This document shows, piece by piece, positions 15,449-24,369 of a stretch of 41,218 nt of DNA. Below the pieces are notes generated by a model. That model saw only the letters and a program-made list of their open reading frames with translations, had not been told where the DNA came from and searched no databases. The DNA is from an uncultured Pseudomonadota bacterium. Its GTDB lineage: Bacteria; Pseudomonadota; Gammaproteobacteria; Steroidobacterales; Woeseiaceae. The number at the start of each line of letters is the position of its first letter. Positions within the stretch are counted from its first letter, which is position 1. The stretch covers positions 1-41,218 of the forward strand of contig CAJXJW010000013.1 in assembly GCA_913055625.1 (NCBI GenBank). The letters run 5' to 3'. The translations under genes were made by a program, and so were the position numbers.

Positions 15449-18100
15449 ATGCCATTCAAGTTATTGATAAACATAGCCGTTCTTCTCATCGGCGGGCTGG
15501 CGCTCGCGGCCTGCACGGGCGAGGCACCGCCCGACGCCGGCAGCGCCGGCGCGCCGTACCAGGATTCCGCGCTGACGCCCGAGGCACGTGCGGCGGACAT
15601 CGTCAGCCGCATGACGCTGGAGGAAAAGGCGGCGCAGATGTACGACAAGGCGGCCGGCATCGAGCGCCTCGGCGTCAAGCCGTTCTACTGGTGGAACGAG
15701 GCGCTGCATGGCGTCGCGCGTGCCGGCGAGGCAACCGTGTTCCCGCAGGCGATCGGCATGGCCGCGACCTGGGACGAGGACCTGATGCTGCGCGTCGCCA
15801 CCGTCATTTCGGACGAAGGGCGCGCGAAGCACCACCAGTTCATGCGCGACGACACCATCGCGCAATACACGGGCCTCACGTTCTGGTCGCCGAACATCAA
15901 CATCTTCCGCGATCCCCGCTGGGGCCGCGGCCAGGAAACCTACGGCGAGGACCCGTTTCTCACGGGCCGCATGGCCGTGAATTTCGTCAACGGCCTGCAG
16001 GGTGACGACGAGCATTACATCAAGACGGTTGCGACGGTGAAGCACTACGCGGTGCACTCCGGGCCGGAGCCAACGCGCCATTCCGACGACTACATCGCGA
16101 CGGACGCGGATCTCTGGGAGACCTACCTGTCCGCGTTCAAGATGGCGTTCGACGAGACGGGCGTCGCCTCTGTCATGTGCGCCTATAACGCGGTCTGGGG
16201 CGCGCCGGCCTGCGGCAGCGAGCGGCTGATGGTCGATCTGCTGCGCGGCAAACTCGGCTTCGACGGCTACGTCGTGTCGGACTGCGGCGCCATCGGCGAC
16301 TTCTACTACGACACCGCGCACGATTACGTCGACACGCGCGCCGAGGCTGCGGCGCTCGCGGTGAAAATGGGCACGGACCTCAACTGCGGTGACGGCGAAG
16401 GCAACAAGTTCGACGCGCTGCCGGCAGCGATCGAGCAGGGGCTGGTCGACGAAGCGACGGTCGACCGCGCGGTCGAGCGGCTGTTCACCGCGCGCTTCCG
16501 GCTGGGCGAGTTCGATCCGCCGGCGTCGGTGCCCTACACCGGCATTCCGTTCGACGTCGTCGCGAGCGATGCACACATCGCGCTCAGCGAGGAAGCGGCC
16601 CGCAAGTCGCTCGTCCTGCTGAAGAACGACGACATACTGCCGCTGGCTGCCGATACCCGCGTCGCGGTCATCGGCCCGAACGCCGACAACTGGATGACAC
16701 TGGTCGCAAACTACTACGGCATCCCGACGCAGCCGGTGACGGCGCTCGACGGAATCCGGGCGAAGGCGGGCATAGAAAACGTCGTCTATGCGCCGGGGTC
16801 ACCCATCGCCGGCGACGTGTACACGAATTATGCCGTCGTGCCCGCCGCGAACCTGTTTCACGAGACGGAGGGCGGCGAGCTCGCGCCGGGGCTCGAGGCG
16901 ACCTATTACTCGGAGCCGGAGCGGGGCGGCGACGTCGTCAGGACCCAGGTCGACCCCCTGATCGATTTCTACTGGAAGCGCTCGCCCGCCGACGAGAGCC
17001 AGCTCAACGACTTCTTCTCCGTGCACTGGTCGGGCGTGCTCGTGCCCGACACCAGCGGCGAGTACCGCCTCGATGCGACGCGATGGACGGTCGCGACGCT
17101 GGACGGTGCCCCGATCGGGAACTCGGTCTTCGAGCTCGAGGCCGGCAAGCGCTACGCGATCGAGGCGACCGCGTCGATGGGGCTCATGTGGTATCGAAAC
17201 ACGATCGAGCCGGAGGCCCGCCTGAGCTGGGTGAGGACCGATGTCGACCTCGAGGCCGACGCGCTCGCCGCAGCGGCCGACGCCGACGTCATATTGTTCT
17301 TCGGTGGCATCGACGCGAACCTCGAGGGCGAGGAGATGGACGTGCACATCGACGGCTTCCTGGGCGGCGACCGCACGCACCTGAACCTGCCGGCGGCGCA
17401 GGAGTCGTTGCTTCGCAAGCTGCATGCCACCGGTAAGCCGGTCGTGCTCGTGAACTTCTCCGGCAGCGCGATGGCGCTGAACTGGGAAGCCGAGAACCTG
17501 CCGGCGATCGTGCAGGCGTTCTACCCGGGCGAGCGCGGCGGCGCCGCGATTGCCGACCTGCTGTGGGGCGAGTTCAGCCCATCGGGGCGGCTGCCGGTCA
17601 CGTTTTACCGATCGCTCGACGGGTTGCCGGCCTTCGACGACTACTCCATGCAGAACCGGACGTACAAGTACTATGCGGGCGACCCGCTGTACGCGTTCGG
17701 TCACGGCCTCTCGTACACGTCGTTCGCGTACTCGGCGCTCGAGGTGCCGGATGCCCACCCGGCGGGTGAGGCGCTGCCGGTCAGCGTGACCGTGACGAAC
17801 ACCGGCGACATGGCCGGACGCGAAGTCGTGCAGGTGTACCTCACGCGCGACGAACGCGCGAATGCGTCTGTGCCGCGCGTGGAACTCGCCGGCTTCGATG
17901 TCGTGGAACTGGCGCCGGGAGAGAGCGCCACCGTGTCTTTCGAGGTCGCCGCGGATCGCGTCGGCTACTACGCCGACGACGGCGCGCTCACGTTCCCCGC
18001 GGGCGGGTCTGTTGGTGTGTCGGTTGGCGGCGGGCAGCCGGGCCGCGTGAGCGAGACAGCTGCGGTCTCGGGCCGCGTCGAGATCGCCCCGGGAACCTGA
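15449..18100 (+). CDS. GH3 family beta-glycosidase lipoprotein with PA14 insert
   Basis: 883 residues. A lipoprotein signal ends at LALAAC (C22). The GH3 N-terminal barrel contains WWNEALHGVAR, KHYAVHSGPE and GYVVSDCGAIGDFY, in which D278 is the expected nucleophile. The (alpha/beta)6 domain begins around RKSLVLLKND and holds the PA14 carbohydrate-binding insert (about 465-595). A fibronectin-III-like domain (about 770-860) follows, with the signature VTVTNTGDMAGREVVQVYL. This layout is usual for beta-glucosidases and beta-xylosidases that release monosaccharides from oligosaccharides. ATG 15449 is chosen because it starts the lipoprotein signal and follows GGGGGGATC; an upstream ATG at 15401 lies inside the operator. 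It has its own promoter, separate from the redox cluster. Confidence 0.93.
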   Translation: MPFKLLINIAVLLIGGLALAACTGEAPPDAGSAGAPYQDSALTPEARAADIVSRMTLEEKAAQMYDKAAGIERLGVKPFYWWNEALHGVARAGEATVFPQAIGMAATWDEDLMLRVATVISDEGRAKHHQFMRDDTIAQYTGLTFWSPNINIFRDPRWGRGQETYGEDPFLTGRMAVNFVNGLQGDDEHYIKTVATVKHYAVHSGPEPTRHSDDYIATDADLWETYLSAFKMAFDETGVASVMCAYNAVWGAPACGSERLMVDLLRGKLGFDGYVVSDCGAIGDFYYDTAHDYVDTRAEAAALAVKMGTDLNCGDGEGNKFDALPAAIEQGLVDEATVDRAVERLFTARFRLGEFDPPASVPYTGIPFDVVASDAHIALSEEAARKSLVLLKNDDILPLAADTRVAVIGPNADNWMTLVANYYGIPTQPVTALDGIRAKAGIENVVYAPGSPIAGDVYTNYAVVPAANLFHETEGGELAPGLEATYYSEPERGGDVVRTQVDPLIDFYWKRSPADESQLNDFFSVHWSGVLVPDTSGEYRLDATRWTVATLDGAPIGNSVFELEAGKRYAIEATASMGLMWYRNTIEPEARLSWVRTDVDLEADALAAAADADVILFFGGIDANLEGEEMDVHIDGFLGGDRTHLNLPAAQESLLRKLHATGKPVVLVNFSGSAMALNWEAENLPAIVQAFYPGERGGAAIADLLWGEFSPSGRLPVTFYRSLDGLPAFDDYSMQNRTYKYYAGDPLYAFGHGLSYTSFAYSALEVPDAHPAGEALPVSVTVTNTGDMAGREVVQVYLTRDERANASVPRVELAGFDVVELAPGESATVSFEVAADRVGYYADDGALTFPAGGSVGVSVGGGQPGRVSETAAVSGRVEIAPGT

Positions 18101-18111
18101 ATCCCGGGGCG
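18085..18111. terminator. Perfect hairpin between convergent GH3 and outer-membrane genes
   Basis: Perfect 10-bp stem CGCCCCGGGA / TCCCGGGGCG with a 7-nt loop that contains the GH3 stop codon. No T tract is present. It probably acts as a bidirectional 3' end for both genes. Confidence 0.5.
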
Positions 18112-18119
18112 CGCGAGGC

Positions 18120-18767
18120 CTAGAAGCGGAACGTGACGCCGGCGAAGGTCTCGACCTGCCAGAGCACGTCGCCCTTGATCGCGAACGAGCAGTTCGACAC
18201 CGCGGGGCCGCTGACGCACAGGATTTTCGAGTCGGAGTCCAGGACGGTACCCCACGCCCGCGCCTCGAGGCGGAAGCCGAGACGCTCGTTCGGCCGGAAG
18301 TGAAGGCCCGTGCCGAACGTGAACGCCCAGAAGGTGTCGTCGTCGAGGCCGTCGGCGTTCGGCTCGAAGCGCGCGCCGCCGAACGTCGCCGCGATGAACG
18401 GCCGCGCGACGTCGCCGTCGAACTCGTAGGTGCCGCCGAGCTGCAGGAACGTCATGTCCAGGTCCGTCGACGGGCCGACGCCGGGCACGTCGGTCGTGTC
18501 CACGTCCGTCGATTGCCGCGAGAAGAGCACTTCCCAGTTCGTGTTGTTGGAGTCGCGGCCGCTCAGGATCAGGCCGAAGCTCGGCGAATCGTCGAGCTCG
18601 GCCGTGGCGTCGGTGTCGACCTGCTGGAACTCGCCCCCGAAGCGGTAACCGCCGTAGGGTGTCAGCGCGAATCGGTAATCATCGGCCTGCGTCTGCGCGG
18701 CGGAAAACGGCGCGGCGAGCAGCAGCGAGAGCATGGCGAGGGCGACCGGGTAACGGGAGCTGTGCAT
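18120..18767 (-). CDS. Small outer-membrane beta-barrel protein (OmpW/porin-like fold)
   Basis: 215 residues with a signal peptide ending at FSAAQ. The mature protein is a series of alternating amphipathic strands beginning YRFALTPYGGYRFGGEF and ending in the aromatic TFRF, the C-terminal signature recognised by the Bam machinery. This indicates an 8-stranded barrel. Two cysteines (LCVSGPAVSNCS) could form a loop disulfide. It follows the GH5 gene on the same strand (50 bp). Function is not predictable beyond outer-membrane location; uptake of GH5 products is a guess. Confidence 0.8.
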   Translation of the reverse strand: MHSSRYPVALAMLSLLLAAPFSAAQTQADDYRFALTPYGGYRFGGEFQQVDTDATAELDDSPSFGLILSGRDSNNTNWEVLFSRQSTDVDTTDVPGVGPSTDLDMTFLQLGGTYEFDGDVARPFIAATFGGARFEPNADGLDDDTFWAFTFGTGLHFRPNERLGFRLEARAWGTVLDSDSKILCVSGPAVSNCSFAIKGDVLWQVETFAGVTFRF

Positions 18768-18817
18768 GTGGGCATCCTGGTGAGTGGGATCGGCTGAATT
18801 GTAGCGCCGGCGCGTGA

Positions 18818-19906
18818 TCATTGCGTGGCGGACGCGGCGTCCACGTTGTCGCGCTCGAGGATGCGCTTGAAGAAGCGCCCCTGCGCCGTCGGCGTGTAGT
18901 CCCAGTCCTCGAAGAGCGTCGGTGTCCAGCGCGCGTCGAAGCACCAGGCCGTCCACGAGATGCCCTTGTCGTTCATGTAGTCGGTGATCGCGACCCCGTA
19001 GCGGTCGTCGGCGATCACCGGGATGTGATTGCCGGGCAAGTCCGCGGCCATGTAACCGAACTCGGTGACGAACACGGGGTAGGTGTCTGCCACGTACCCC
19101 CAGTCTTCGTCCCACTGGGCTTCCCACGGCGGCTCTCGCTTCTGCGGGTAGGGGTGCGATACGTAGGCCACGCCGGGGAAGTCGATAGGATCCTCGCGGA
19201 CGTGTTCGAGCGAGTAGGCCCAGTTGAACCCGGCAACGAGCGGAATCTTCGAATCGTCGATCCGGTAGAGCATGTAGATGATGCCTTCGATGTATTCCTT
19301 GTACTCGTCCCACGGCAGGCGACCCATCTCGCCGCCGCGGTTCGTCGGCTCGTTGAACAACTCGTAGAACGCAACGGTGTCGTTGCCCTTGTAGCGGTTC
19401 GCGACGAGATGCCAGAAGTAATACGTTTCTTCCCGCGTCGTCAGGTAGAACGGCCGGTGCGGTATGCCGGTCAACGGATTGCCGATCGTGTGCCAGTCGA
19501 TGATGACGTACATGCCGAGCTCCGATGCCCAGCGAACGCCGTCGTCGATCCACTCGAAGTACTGCTCGGCGCCGACTTCCCGCCACCACGGAGGGTGCAC
19601 CGGGATCCGCACGACGTTCGCGTTCCAGCCGCGGGCCGCGACGAAGTAGTCGCGGTTCCACTTGCCCTGCCGGTCGAGGTGCAGTGGATCGGCCAGCGCC
19701 AGGCCGCGAAACACCCGGGTGTTGCCGTGCTCGTCAACGAAACGGTTGCCGTCGACCCGGATACGCTCCAGCGCCGACGGCTCGCCCATGGCGGCGGGCC
19801 GGTCGCTGAACGTCGCCTGCGCGGCTGCCACGCCGCCCAGGAACAGCAGGCACGCGCCGATCAGCGCGGCCCGCCATACCGGTTGCCCCTGCCGGCGACG
19901 GTGCAT
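18818..19906 (-). CDS. Secreted GH5 family glycoside hydrolase
   Basis: 362 residues. The signal peptide ends near GVAAAQA (residue 31). A GH5-type TIM barrel carries the acid/base in YELFNEP (E186, preceded by N185) and the nucleophile in FVTEFGY (E282). Other clan-A signposts are VVRIPVH (98-104), DWHT (137-140) and SHPYP (250-254). GH5 enzymes cleave beta-1,4/1,3 glucans or mannans by a retaining mechanism; the exact specificity is not resolved. It sits 8 bp after a DUF2780 lipoprotein gene and before an outer-membrane barrel gene, all leftward, and across a hairpin from GH3. GH5 (endo) plus GH3 (exo) is a coherent pair for glycan degradation. Confidence 0.92.
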   Translation of the reverse strand: MHRRRQGQPVWRAALIGACLLFLGGVAAAQATFSDRPAAMGEPSALERIRVDGNRFVDEHGNTRVFRGLALADPLHLDRQGKWNRDYFVAARGWNANVVRIPVHPPWWREVGAEQYFEWIDDGVRWASELGMYVIIDWHTIGNPLTGIPHRPFYLTTREETYYFWHLVANRYKGNDTVAFYELFNEPTNRGGEMGRLPWDEYKEYIEGIIYMLYRIDDSKIPLVAGFNWAYSLEHVREDPIDFPGVAYVSHPYPQKREPPWEAQWDEDWGYVADTYPVFVTEFGYMAADLPGNHIPVIADDRYGVAITDYMNDKGISWTAWCFDARWTPTLFEDWDYTPTAQGRFFKRILERDNVDAASATQ

Positions 19907-19914
19907 GGCGGCCG

Positions 19915-20361
19915 TCAGCGGAGCAGGTTCAGGAACGCGACCTTGGCCGTTTCGCCCCCGTTCGCGGCGATGCTGTCGCCGACCTGGCGGTACATCTGCT
20001 GTGCGGTGTCCGGCGCGATGCCGAGACCTTCCAGCGTGGAGGAGAGTTGCGCCTTGTCCGTGATCGGGCTGTCGAGCAGTCCGGCGGTCTTCGCGAAATC
20101 AAGGTATTTGTCGGCGCCGGGCAGAAACTGCGTGATCGCATTGAAGTTCGACGCCGGCAGCCGGCCCTGCACGTAGGAAAGCGCCGCGCCGAGGCCGCCC
20201 GCCACCTGCTTTGCGTCGAGTCCGAGGCTGCTGGTCAGCCCCGAGACCAGGCTGTCGCCGCCGAACTGGCCGGCCGCGGACATCAGGTCGTCGGTCGTCG
20301 AACAGGCTGAAGCGGCCAGCGCGGTGGCGAGAATGGCAATGGTCAGTAGTTTCTTGAGCAC
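19915..20361 (-). CDS. DUF2780 family lipoprotein
   Basis: 148 residues. A GTG start (20361) is preceded by a GGGGG-rich site. The lipoprotein signal MLKKLLTIAILATALAASAC puts the lipidated Cys at residue 20. The remainder is helical (GLTSSLGLDAKQVAGGLGAALSYVQGRLP, LPGADKYLDFAKTAGLL, LEGLGIAPDTAQQMYRQVGD) and fits the DUF2780 (VcgC/VcgE) family, whose function is unknown. It is the first gene of a leftward set with GH5 8 bp downstream, so the two are probably translated from one message; a functional tie to glycan degradation is unproven. Confidence 0.85.
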   Translation of the reverse strand: MLKKLLTIAILATALAASACSTTDDLMSAAGQFGGDSLVSGLTSSLGLDAKQVAGGLGAALSYVQGRLPASNFNAITQFLPGADKYLDFAKTAGLLDSPITDKAQLSSTLEGLGIAPDTAQQMYRQVGDSIAANGGETAKVAFLNLLR

Positions 20362-20524
20362 GGTTTCCCCCGTTTCGGTGTCGTGAAGGTCGGGCAGCCC
20401 GGTATTTCGACGCAGTGTCGGCGGGCCACGCCGTCGAGATACGCACTATAACGGGTCGGCCGGCGGCTGCCACCCGATTCCGCCGGGGGAAGAGCGCGCC
20501 GGATGCGGTAATCTTCGGCGAGAC

Positions 20525-21910
20525 ATGAGCCGCTACCTGACGCCCACGCTGATCGGCGGGCTGCTTGCCGCCGGGTTACTCGCGACCTTGCTGGTTGCAG
20601 TGTGGCCCCCGACGTTCGCGGTGGCTGGCCTGATCGCAATGCTCGCGCTGATGCTCACGACCGCGCTCGGTGTCCACCTCGCGGCACGGCGCCGGCACCG
20701 ACAGGTGTGGGGCGAAGACACGGACGCGACGGCCGGGATGTCGAGCGCGGAACTCGCGGCATGGCGCCTGCGCGTGCTCACCGAGCGGGAACAGCGGCTC
20801 GAACTGCGCGAACTGCAGATCGCCCGGCAGACTCGGGCCCTGCAGGTCGCGAACGAGGATTACCTCGACATCCTGGAGGCGGAACCGCCGGCCGAGGAAC
20901 TCGCCGCGCTGGTCGACACGGACCGCAAACTCCTCGCGCTGATCGAGACAGAGAGCCAGCGCGCGTTCGAGCGTGTGCTGGACAATCGCTACGCCGCGGA
21001 CGAGGGCGTGAACACCGGGCTGATCCTCGAGGACGTGCGCGACTTCGTCGAGCAGGTCGCGCGGCTGTACCGGCCGGACACGGAGCACCCGCTGTTCGAA
21101 ACCGAGATCGAGCGGATCGCGAAAAGCCTGAGCAGTACCGCGCTGCACCTGCTGGTCGTGGTCGACGACCTGCCGATCAACCTGAAGTCCTACAACACGG
21201 CGACGATGTACCGGCTGATCCGGCGCGGCGCGTCGTACTACGGCACTTACAAGACGTTCCGGCCGTACATCGAACACGGCCTGAACGTGCTGCAGGCGGC
21301 GCGCCTGGCGCTCGGCGTGAATCCGGCCGCCGTCGGCGCCGCGTGGGCCGCGGGCAAGCTGACGACGCACGGGGCGAAGGCGATCGGCGAACGCGTGCTG
21401 CAGCGGCGCGCGCTGCAACTGCTGAACGACTTCGTGCGCGTGATCGGCTTCGAAGCCGCGATGATGTACGGCGGCGACTTCCGGCACCGCGACGCGAACT
21501 GGGCGCTGGCCGCCCTGCTCGTCAACCTCGAAGTCGCGCGCGGGGCCGACGCCGCCGGCCGCGACGCCGCGCTGTTCAAACTGTGCAACCTGGCGTTGCG
21601 CCACGAATTCGACCGCGTTCGCCTCCTGAACCATCTCGCGAAGCACCGCGCAGTCGACGTGGCGAAAGTCCGTCCGCAGATCATCATGACGCGCCGTGAG
21701 CGCGAGGATGCCGCGGCGGTGCTGGCCGAGCACTGCCGGAAGACCCGCGTCGACCTGAACGACGCCGTGATTCGTCGCTGGCGGACGGCCGCGGAGTCGG
21801 TCCTCGACGTGGGTCTCGACCTGCCGGGCGACGCGGCACGGCCGCCGGCGGCGAAACGCGGCCGCGTGCGGCGACTGCTCGACCGCGTGCGCGGCGCCGA
21901 GGACGGCTGA
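20525..21910 (+). CDS. Membrane protein with coiled coil, unknown function
   Basis: 461 residues; I do not recognise the family. Two transmembrane helices at the N terminus (about 7-27 and 31-53) are followed by a charged heptad-like segment (about 75-125), which suggests a coiled coil. The large cytoplasmic part is helical, with a less polar stretch near 255-320 (VLQAARLALGVNPAAVGAAW, then LLNDFVRVIGFEAAMMYGGD), and ends in a basic tail. It is divergent from DUF2780 across 163 bp and convergent with the Gfo/Idh gene. The architecture would fit a membrane scaffold or stress protein, but nothing supports a specific role. Confidence 0.75.
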   Translation: MSRYLTPTLIGGLLAAGLLATLLVAVWPPTFAVAGLIAMLALMLTTALGVHLAARRRHRQVWGEDTDATAGMSSAELAAWRLRVLTEREQRLELRELQIARQTRALQVANEDYLDILEAEPPAEELAALVDTDRKLLALIETESQRAFERVLDNRYAADEGVNTGLILEDVRDFVEQVARLYRPDTEHPLFETEIERIAKSLSSTALHLLVVVDDLPINLKSYNTATMYRLIRRGASYYGTYKTFRPYIEHGLNVLQAARLALGVNPAAVGAAWAAGKLTTHGAKAIGERVLQRRALQLLNDFVRVIGFEAAMMYGGDFRHRDANWALAALLVNLEVARGADAAGRDAALFKLCNLALRHEFDRVRLLNHLAKHRAVDVAKVRPQIIMTRREREDAAAVLAEHCRKTRVDLNDAVIRRWRTAAESVLDVGLDLPGDAARPPAAKRGRVRRLLDRVRGAEDG

Positions 21911-21915
21911 GCGGC

Positions 21916-21942
21916 GCGGCCCCGATCCGGCGACCGGGCCGC
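21916..21942. terminator. Hairpin between convergent genes
   Basis: Stem GCGGCCC / GGGCCGC (21916-21922 and 21936-21942) with a 13-nt loop, lying wholly in the 37-bp gap between two convergent stops. No T tract. Candidate bidirectional terminator. Confidence 0.4.
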
Positions 21943-21947
21943 AGGCC

Positions 21948-22943
21948 TCAGTCCTGGCAGATCCGGTCCATGACGAGACTCGCGCGTGCGCCGCTGGTGC
22001 CGGTCGACGGGCAGTCGCCGCGGCCGAGCAGCGCGTCGACCACGCTCGCGATGAGCGGTTCCTGGATGTGCGCCGGCACCGGGTACTCGAGTTCCTCGGT
22101 GCCGGCGGCATCGGTCTCGACCTCGAAGCGGCCGTCGCCGAACGTGGCGTAGCGTATTTCGCCCGCGCTACCGACGATCGTCGTCCGGTCGATGGCCGAC
22201 GCGTCGGATGCCGTAAAGCACCAGGAACCGGAGCCCAGCACGCCGGACTCGAACGAGAAGGCGGCCGTGACGATGTCGTCGGCCGCGTAGGCGCCCACCT
22301 GGTTGCGTGAGAAACCTTTGGCGTCGGCCACCGGCCCGAGGAGGAAGTCGAGGAGGTCGAACTGGTGCGAGGCGAGGTCGTGAAAGTAGCCACCGCCGGA
22401 GATCGCCGGATCGACGCGCCAGTCGGTTTCCGTCTTGCGGACGATGGCCGGTGTCGGCGCCTGGTTCATGTCGATGCGGACGTGCCGCACGTCGCCGATG
22501 CGGCCTGCCGCGAGCAGGTTCCGGATCGCCACGAACTGCGGCAGCGCACGCCGGTAGTAGGCGACGAACAGCGGCACCCCGGCCGCGTCGCACGCGGCCT
22601 GCATGCGGCGGCACTCGTCGAACGTGCGCGCCATGGGCTTCTCGACGTAGACGGGCTTGCCGGCCGCCGCGGCACGCAGCGTGAGTTCGCAGTGCGCGCC
22701 CGGCGGCGTCGCGACGTACACGGCATTGACGGCCGGGTCCGCGAGCAGGGCATCCGCGTCGTCGTACCAGGCGGGCACGCCGTGGCGCCGCGCGTAGTCC
22801 GCCGCCTTGCCGCCGTCGCGCCGCATGACGGCGGCAATCCGGCTGCCGGGCACGCGTTGCATGGCCGGTGCGCTCTTCACCTCGCAGACGTCGCCCGCGC
22901 CGAGTATGCCCCAGCGGACCTCGCCATCATTTTCTACCGTCAT
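21948..22943 (-). CDS. Gfo/Idh/MocA family NAD(P)-dependent oxidoreductase
   Basis: 331 residues. The N-terminal Rossmann fold has WGILGAGDV (11-19), and the family motif YVEKPMA (99-105) includes the catalytic Lys102. The C-terminal alpha/beta domain contains GGGYFHDLASHQFDLLDFLLG, with the usual His/Asp pair for substrate binding. These enzymes oxidise or reduce sugars and inositols, or perform related redox steps on glycosides. There is no signal peptide, so it is cytoplasmic, unlike the PQQ cluster. ATG 22943 follows GGGGGACCC on the minus strand. It is divergent from the YbjN gene. The substrate is unknown. Confidence 0.9.
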   Translation of the reverse strand: MTVENDGEVRWGILGAGDVCEVKSAPAMQRVPGSRIAAVMRRDGGKAADYARRHGVPAWYDDADALLADPAVNAVYVATPPGAHCELTLRAAAAGKPVYVEKPMARTFDECRRMQAACDAAGVPLFVAYYRRALPQFVAIRNLLAAGRIGDVRHVRIDMNQAPTPAIVRKTETDWRVDPAISGGGYFHDLASHQFDLLDFLLGPVADAKGFSRNQVGAYAADDIVTAAFSFESGVLGSGSWCFTASDASAIDRTTIVGSAGEIRYATFGDGRFEVETDAAGTEELEYPVPAHIQEPLIASVVDALLGRGDCPSTGTSGARASLVMDRICQD

Positions 22944-23043
22944 CGTGCCGGGTCCCCCGATGTGAACTGCATCCGCGACAGGCGGGCCGTGCCTGCTACC
23001 ATTGCCGGCTGTATACCGAAGCAGAGCAAAGGATACCGACAAA

Positions 23044-23529
23044 ATGCGCGCAAGCCTCAAGCATCTCGCTCTCGTCGCGGCCATGACGATCGCCGCCGGC
23101 GCCGTCCAGGCCGACGACAAAATCCAGAAGGCCTACACCGATGACGAACTCATCGAGATCCTGAAGAACGACGGTTACCGTGCCGTCGAGCAGGTCGAGG
23201 AACGGGTGCTCAGCATTCGCATCGATGGCTACACGCACTACCTGTACATCTACGATGACGACGATCTCCAGCTCTACTTCGGGCTGACCGGCTACAACGT
23301 CAACGCGGACGACATGAACGAATGGAACCGCACGAAGCGTCTGAGCCGCGCGTACATCGACGACGTGAATGACCCGGTGCTGGAAGCGGACCTGCTCGCG
23401 AACGCGGGCTACACGGTCAAGCAGCTCTCCGAGTGGATTGCCGTGTTCGACACGTCGGCACGCGAGTTTCACCAGTTCGTGGATTCCAAAGACCGCGACG
23501 AACCGCAGCTCGACGCGGCGAACCGCTGA
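23044..23529 (+). CDS. Exported YbjN-domain protein
   Basis: 161 residues with a signal peptide (to AVQADD, about residue 22). The remainder is a YbjN-type domain: TDDELIEILKNDGYRAVEQ and the strand pair VLSIRIDGYTHYLYIYDDDD, then VNADDMNEWNRTKRLSRAYID. YbjN proteins are associated with regulation and stress in enterobacteria, but an exported version points to a structural or binding role in the periplasm. ATG 23044 follows AAAGGA. Its stop is one base from the convergent SDR stop. Confidence 0.85.
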   Translation: MRASLKHLALVAAMTIAAGAVQADDKIQKAYTDDELIEILKNDGYRAVEQVEERVLSIRIDGYTHYLYIYDDDDLQLYFGLTGYNVNADDMNEWNRTKRLSRAYIDDVNDPVLEADLLANAGYTVKQLSEWIAVFDTSAREFHQFVDSKDRDEPQLDAANR

Positions 23530-23530
23530 C

Positions 23531-24343
23531 CTATCCCGGGCCGTGCGCGTGCTGGCTCATTGCCAGCGCGGCCGCGCCGGCGCCCGCCACCGACCAGCCG
23601 CCATCCACGGGCAGCACGACGCCGCTGACATAGGCGGCGGCGTCCGAGCTCAGGAACAGCGCGGCATCCCCGATCTCTGACGCCGAACCGAAGCGATTCA
23701 GCGGCACGCTGCGGCGCGCCTGTTCCGCGATCTTTTCGGTCGGAATCAGGCGGCGAAAGCCTTCCGTGTCGGCAATCGGCCCGGGCGCGATGCTGTTGAT
23801 GCGAACCCCGGCCGCCCCCCACTCGAGCGCGAGCGTGCGCGTCAGCATGTCCACGCCGGCCTTCGCCGCGCACACGTGGCTCTGCATCGGCATGGCGACG
23901 AACGCCTGCGGCGCGGAGATGTTGATGACGGACGCGCCGGGTTTCGCGAGATACGGGTACGCCGCGCGCAGCACGTTGAACGTGCCGAGCAGGTCGATGT
24001 CGACCACGGCCTTGAACCCGTTCGGCGACATGTCGTTGGCGAACGCCGGGAAGTTGCCGGCCGCGCCGGAGACCAGCACATCGAGCGGCGCGGCCCCGTC
24101 GTGGTGTTTTTCGAGCGCTGCGGCGACGGCGTCGGCATCGCGCACGTCGAGCGCGTAGCCCGCGGCCGTGGCGCCGAGCGATTCGAGCTCCGCCACCGCG
24201 ACATCCACTTTTTCCTGCGACCGGCTCGCGACCGCCACGTCCGCGCCGGCGCCGGCGAACGCGCGCGCGATGCCGAGGTTGATTCCGCTGGTGCCGCCGA
24301 ACACGAACACGCGCCGGCCGGTGAAATCGAATCTCGCCTGCAT
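23531..24343 (-). CDS. SDR oxidoreductase, peroxisomal-type 2,4-dienoyl-CoA reductase-like
   Basis: 270 residues. The Rossmann motif is GGTSGINLG (16-24). SGAAGNFPAF (92-101) and APGPIADTEGFRRL (186-199) match the pattern of DECR2-type 2,4-dienoyl-CoA reductases, which reduce conjugated enoyl-CoAs in unsaturated fatty acid beta-oxidation. As in that group the classical YxxxK tyrosine is missing: K161 is present but the position four residues before it is Val157. Ser143 is kept. The C-terminal PVDGGW motif is present. ATG 24343 has a G-rich site upstream. It is divergent from the formyltransferase across a palindromic region. An ordinary SDR with altered chemistry is the alternative. Confidence 0.85.
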   Translation of the reverse strand: MQARFDFTGRRVFVFGGTSGINLGIARAFAGAGADVAVASRSQEKVDVAVAELESLGATAAGYALDVRDADAVAAALEKHHDGAAPLDVLVSGAAGNFPAFANDMSPNGFKAVVDIDLLGTFNVLRAAYPYLAKPGASVINISAPQAFVAMPMQSHVCAAKAGVDMLTRTLALEWGAAGVRINSIAPGPIADTEGFRRLIPTEKIAEQARRSVPLNRFGSASEIGDAALFLSSDAAAYVSGVVLPVDGGWSVAGAGAAALAMSQHAHGPG

Positions 24344-24369
24344 GGGACCCCCCCCGGGTTCGTCTTGCG

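Noticed and set aside
20576..22393. 605-codon leftward open frame opposite the unknown membrane protein
   Set aside because: It runs across two genes on different strands, has no motif and is a GC-rich antisense shadow.
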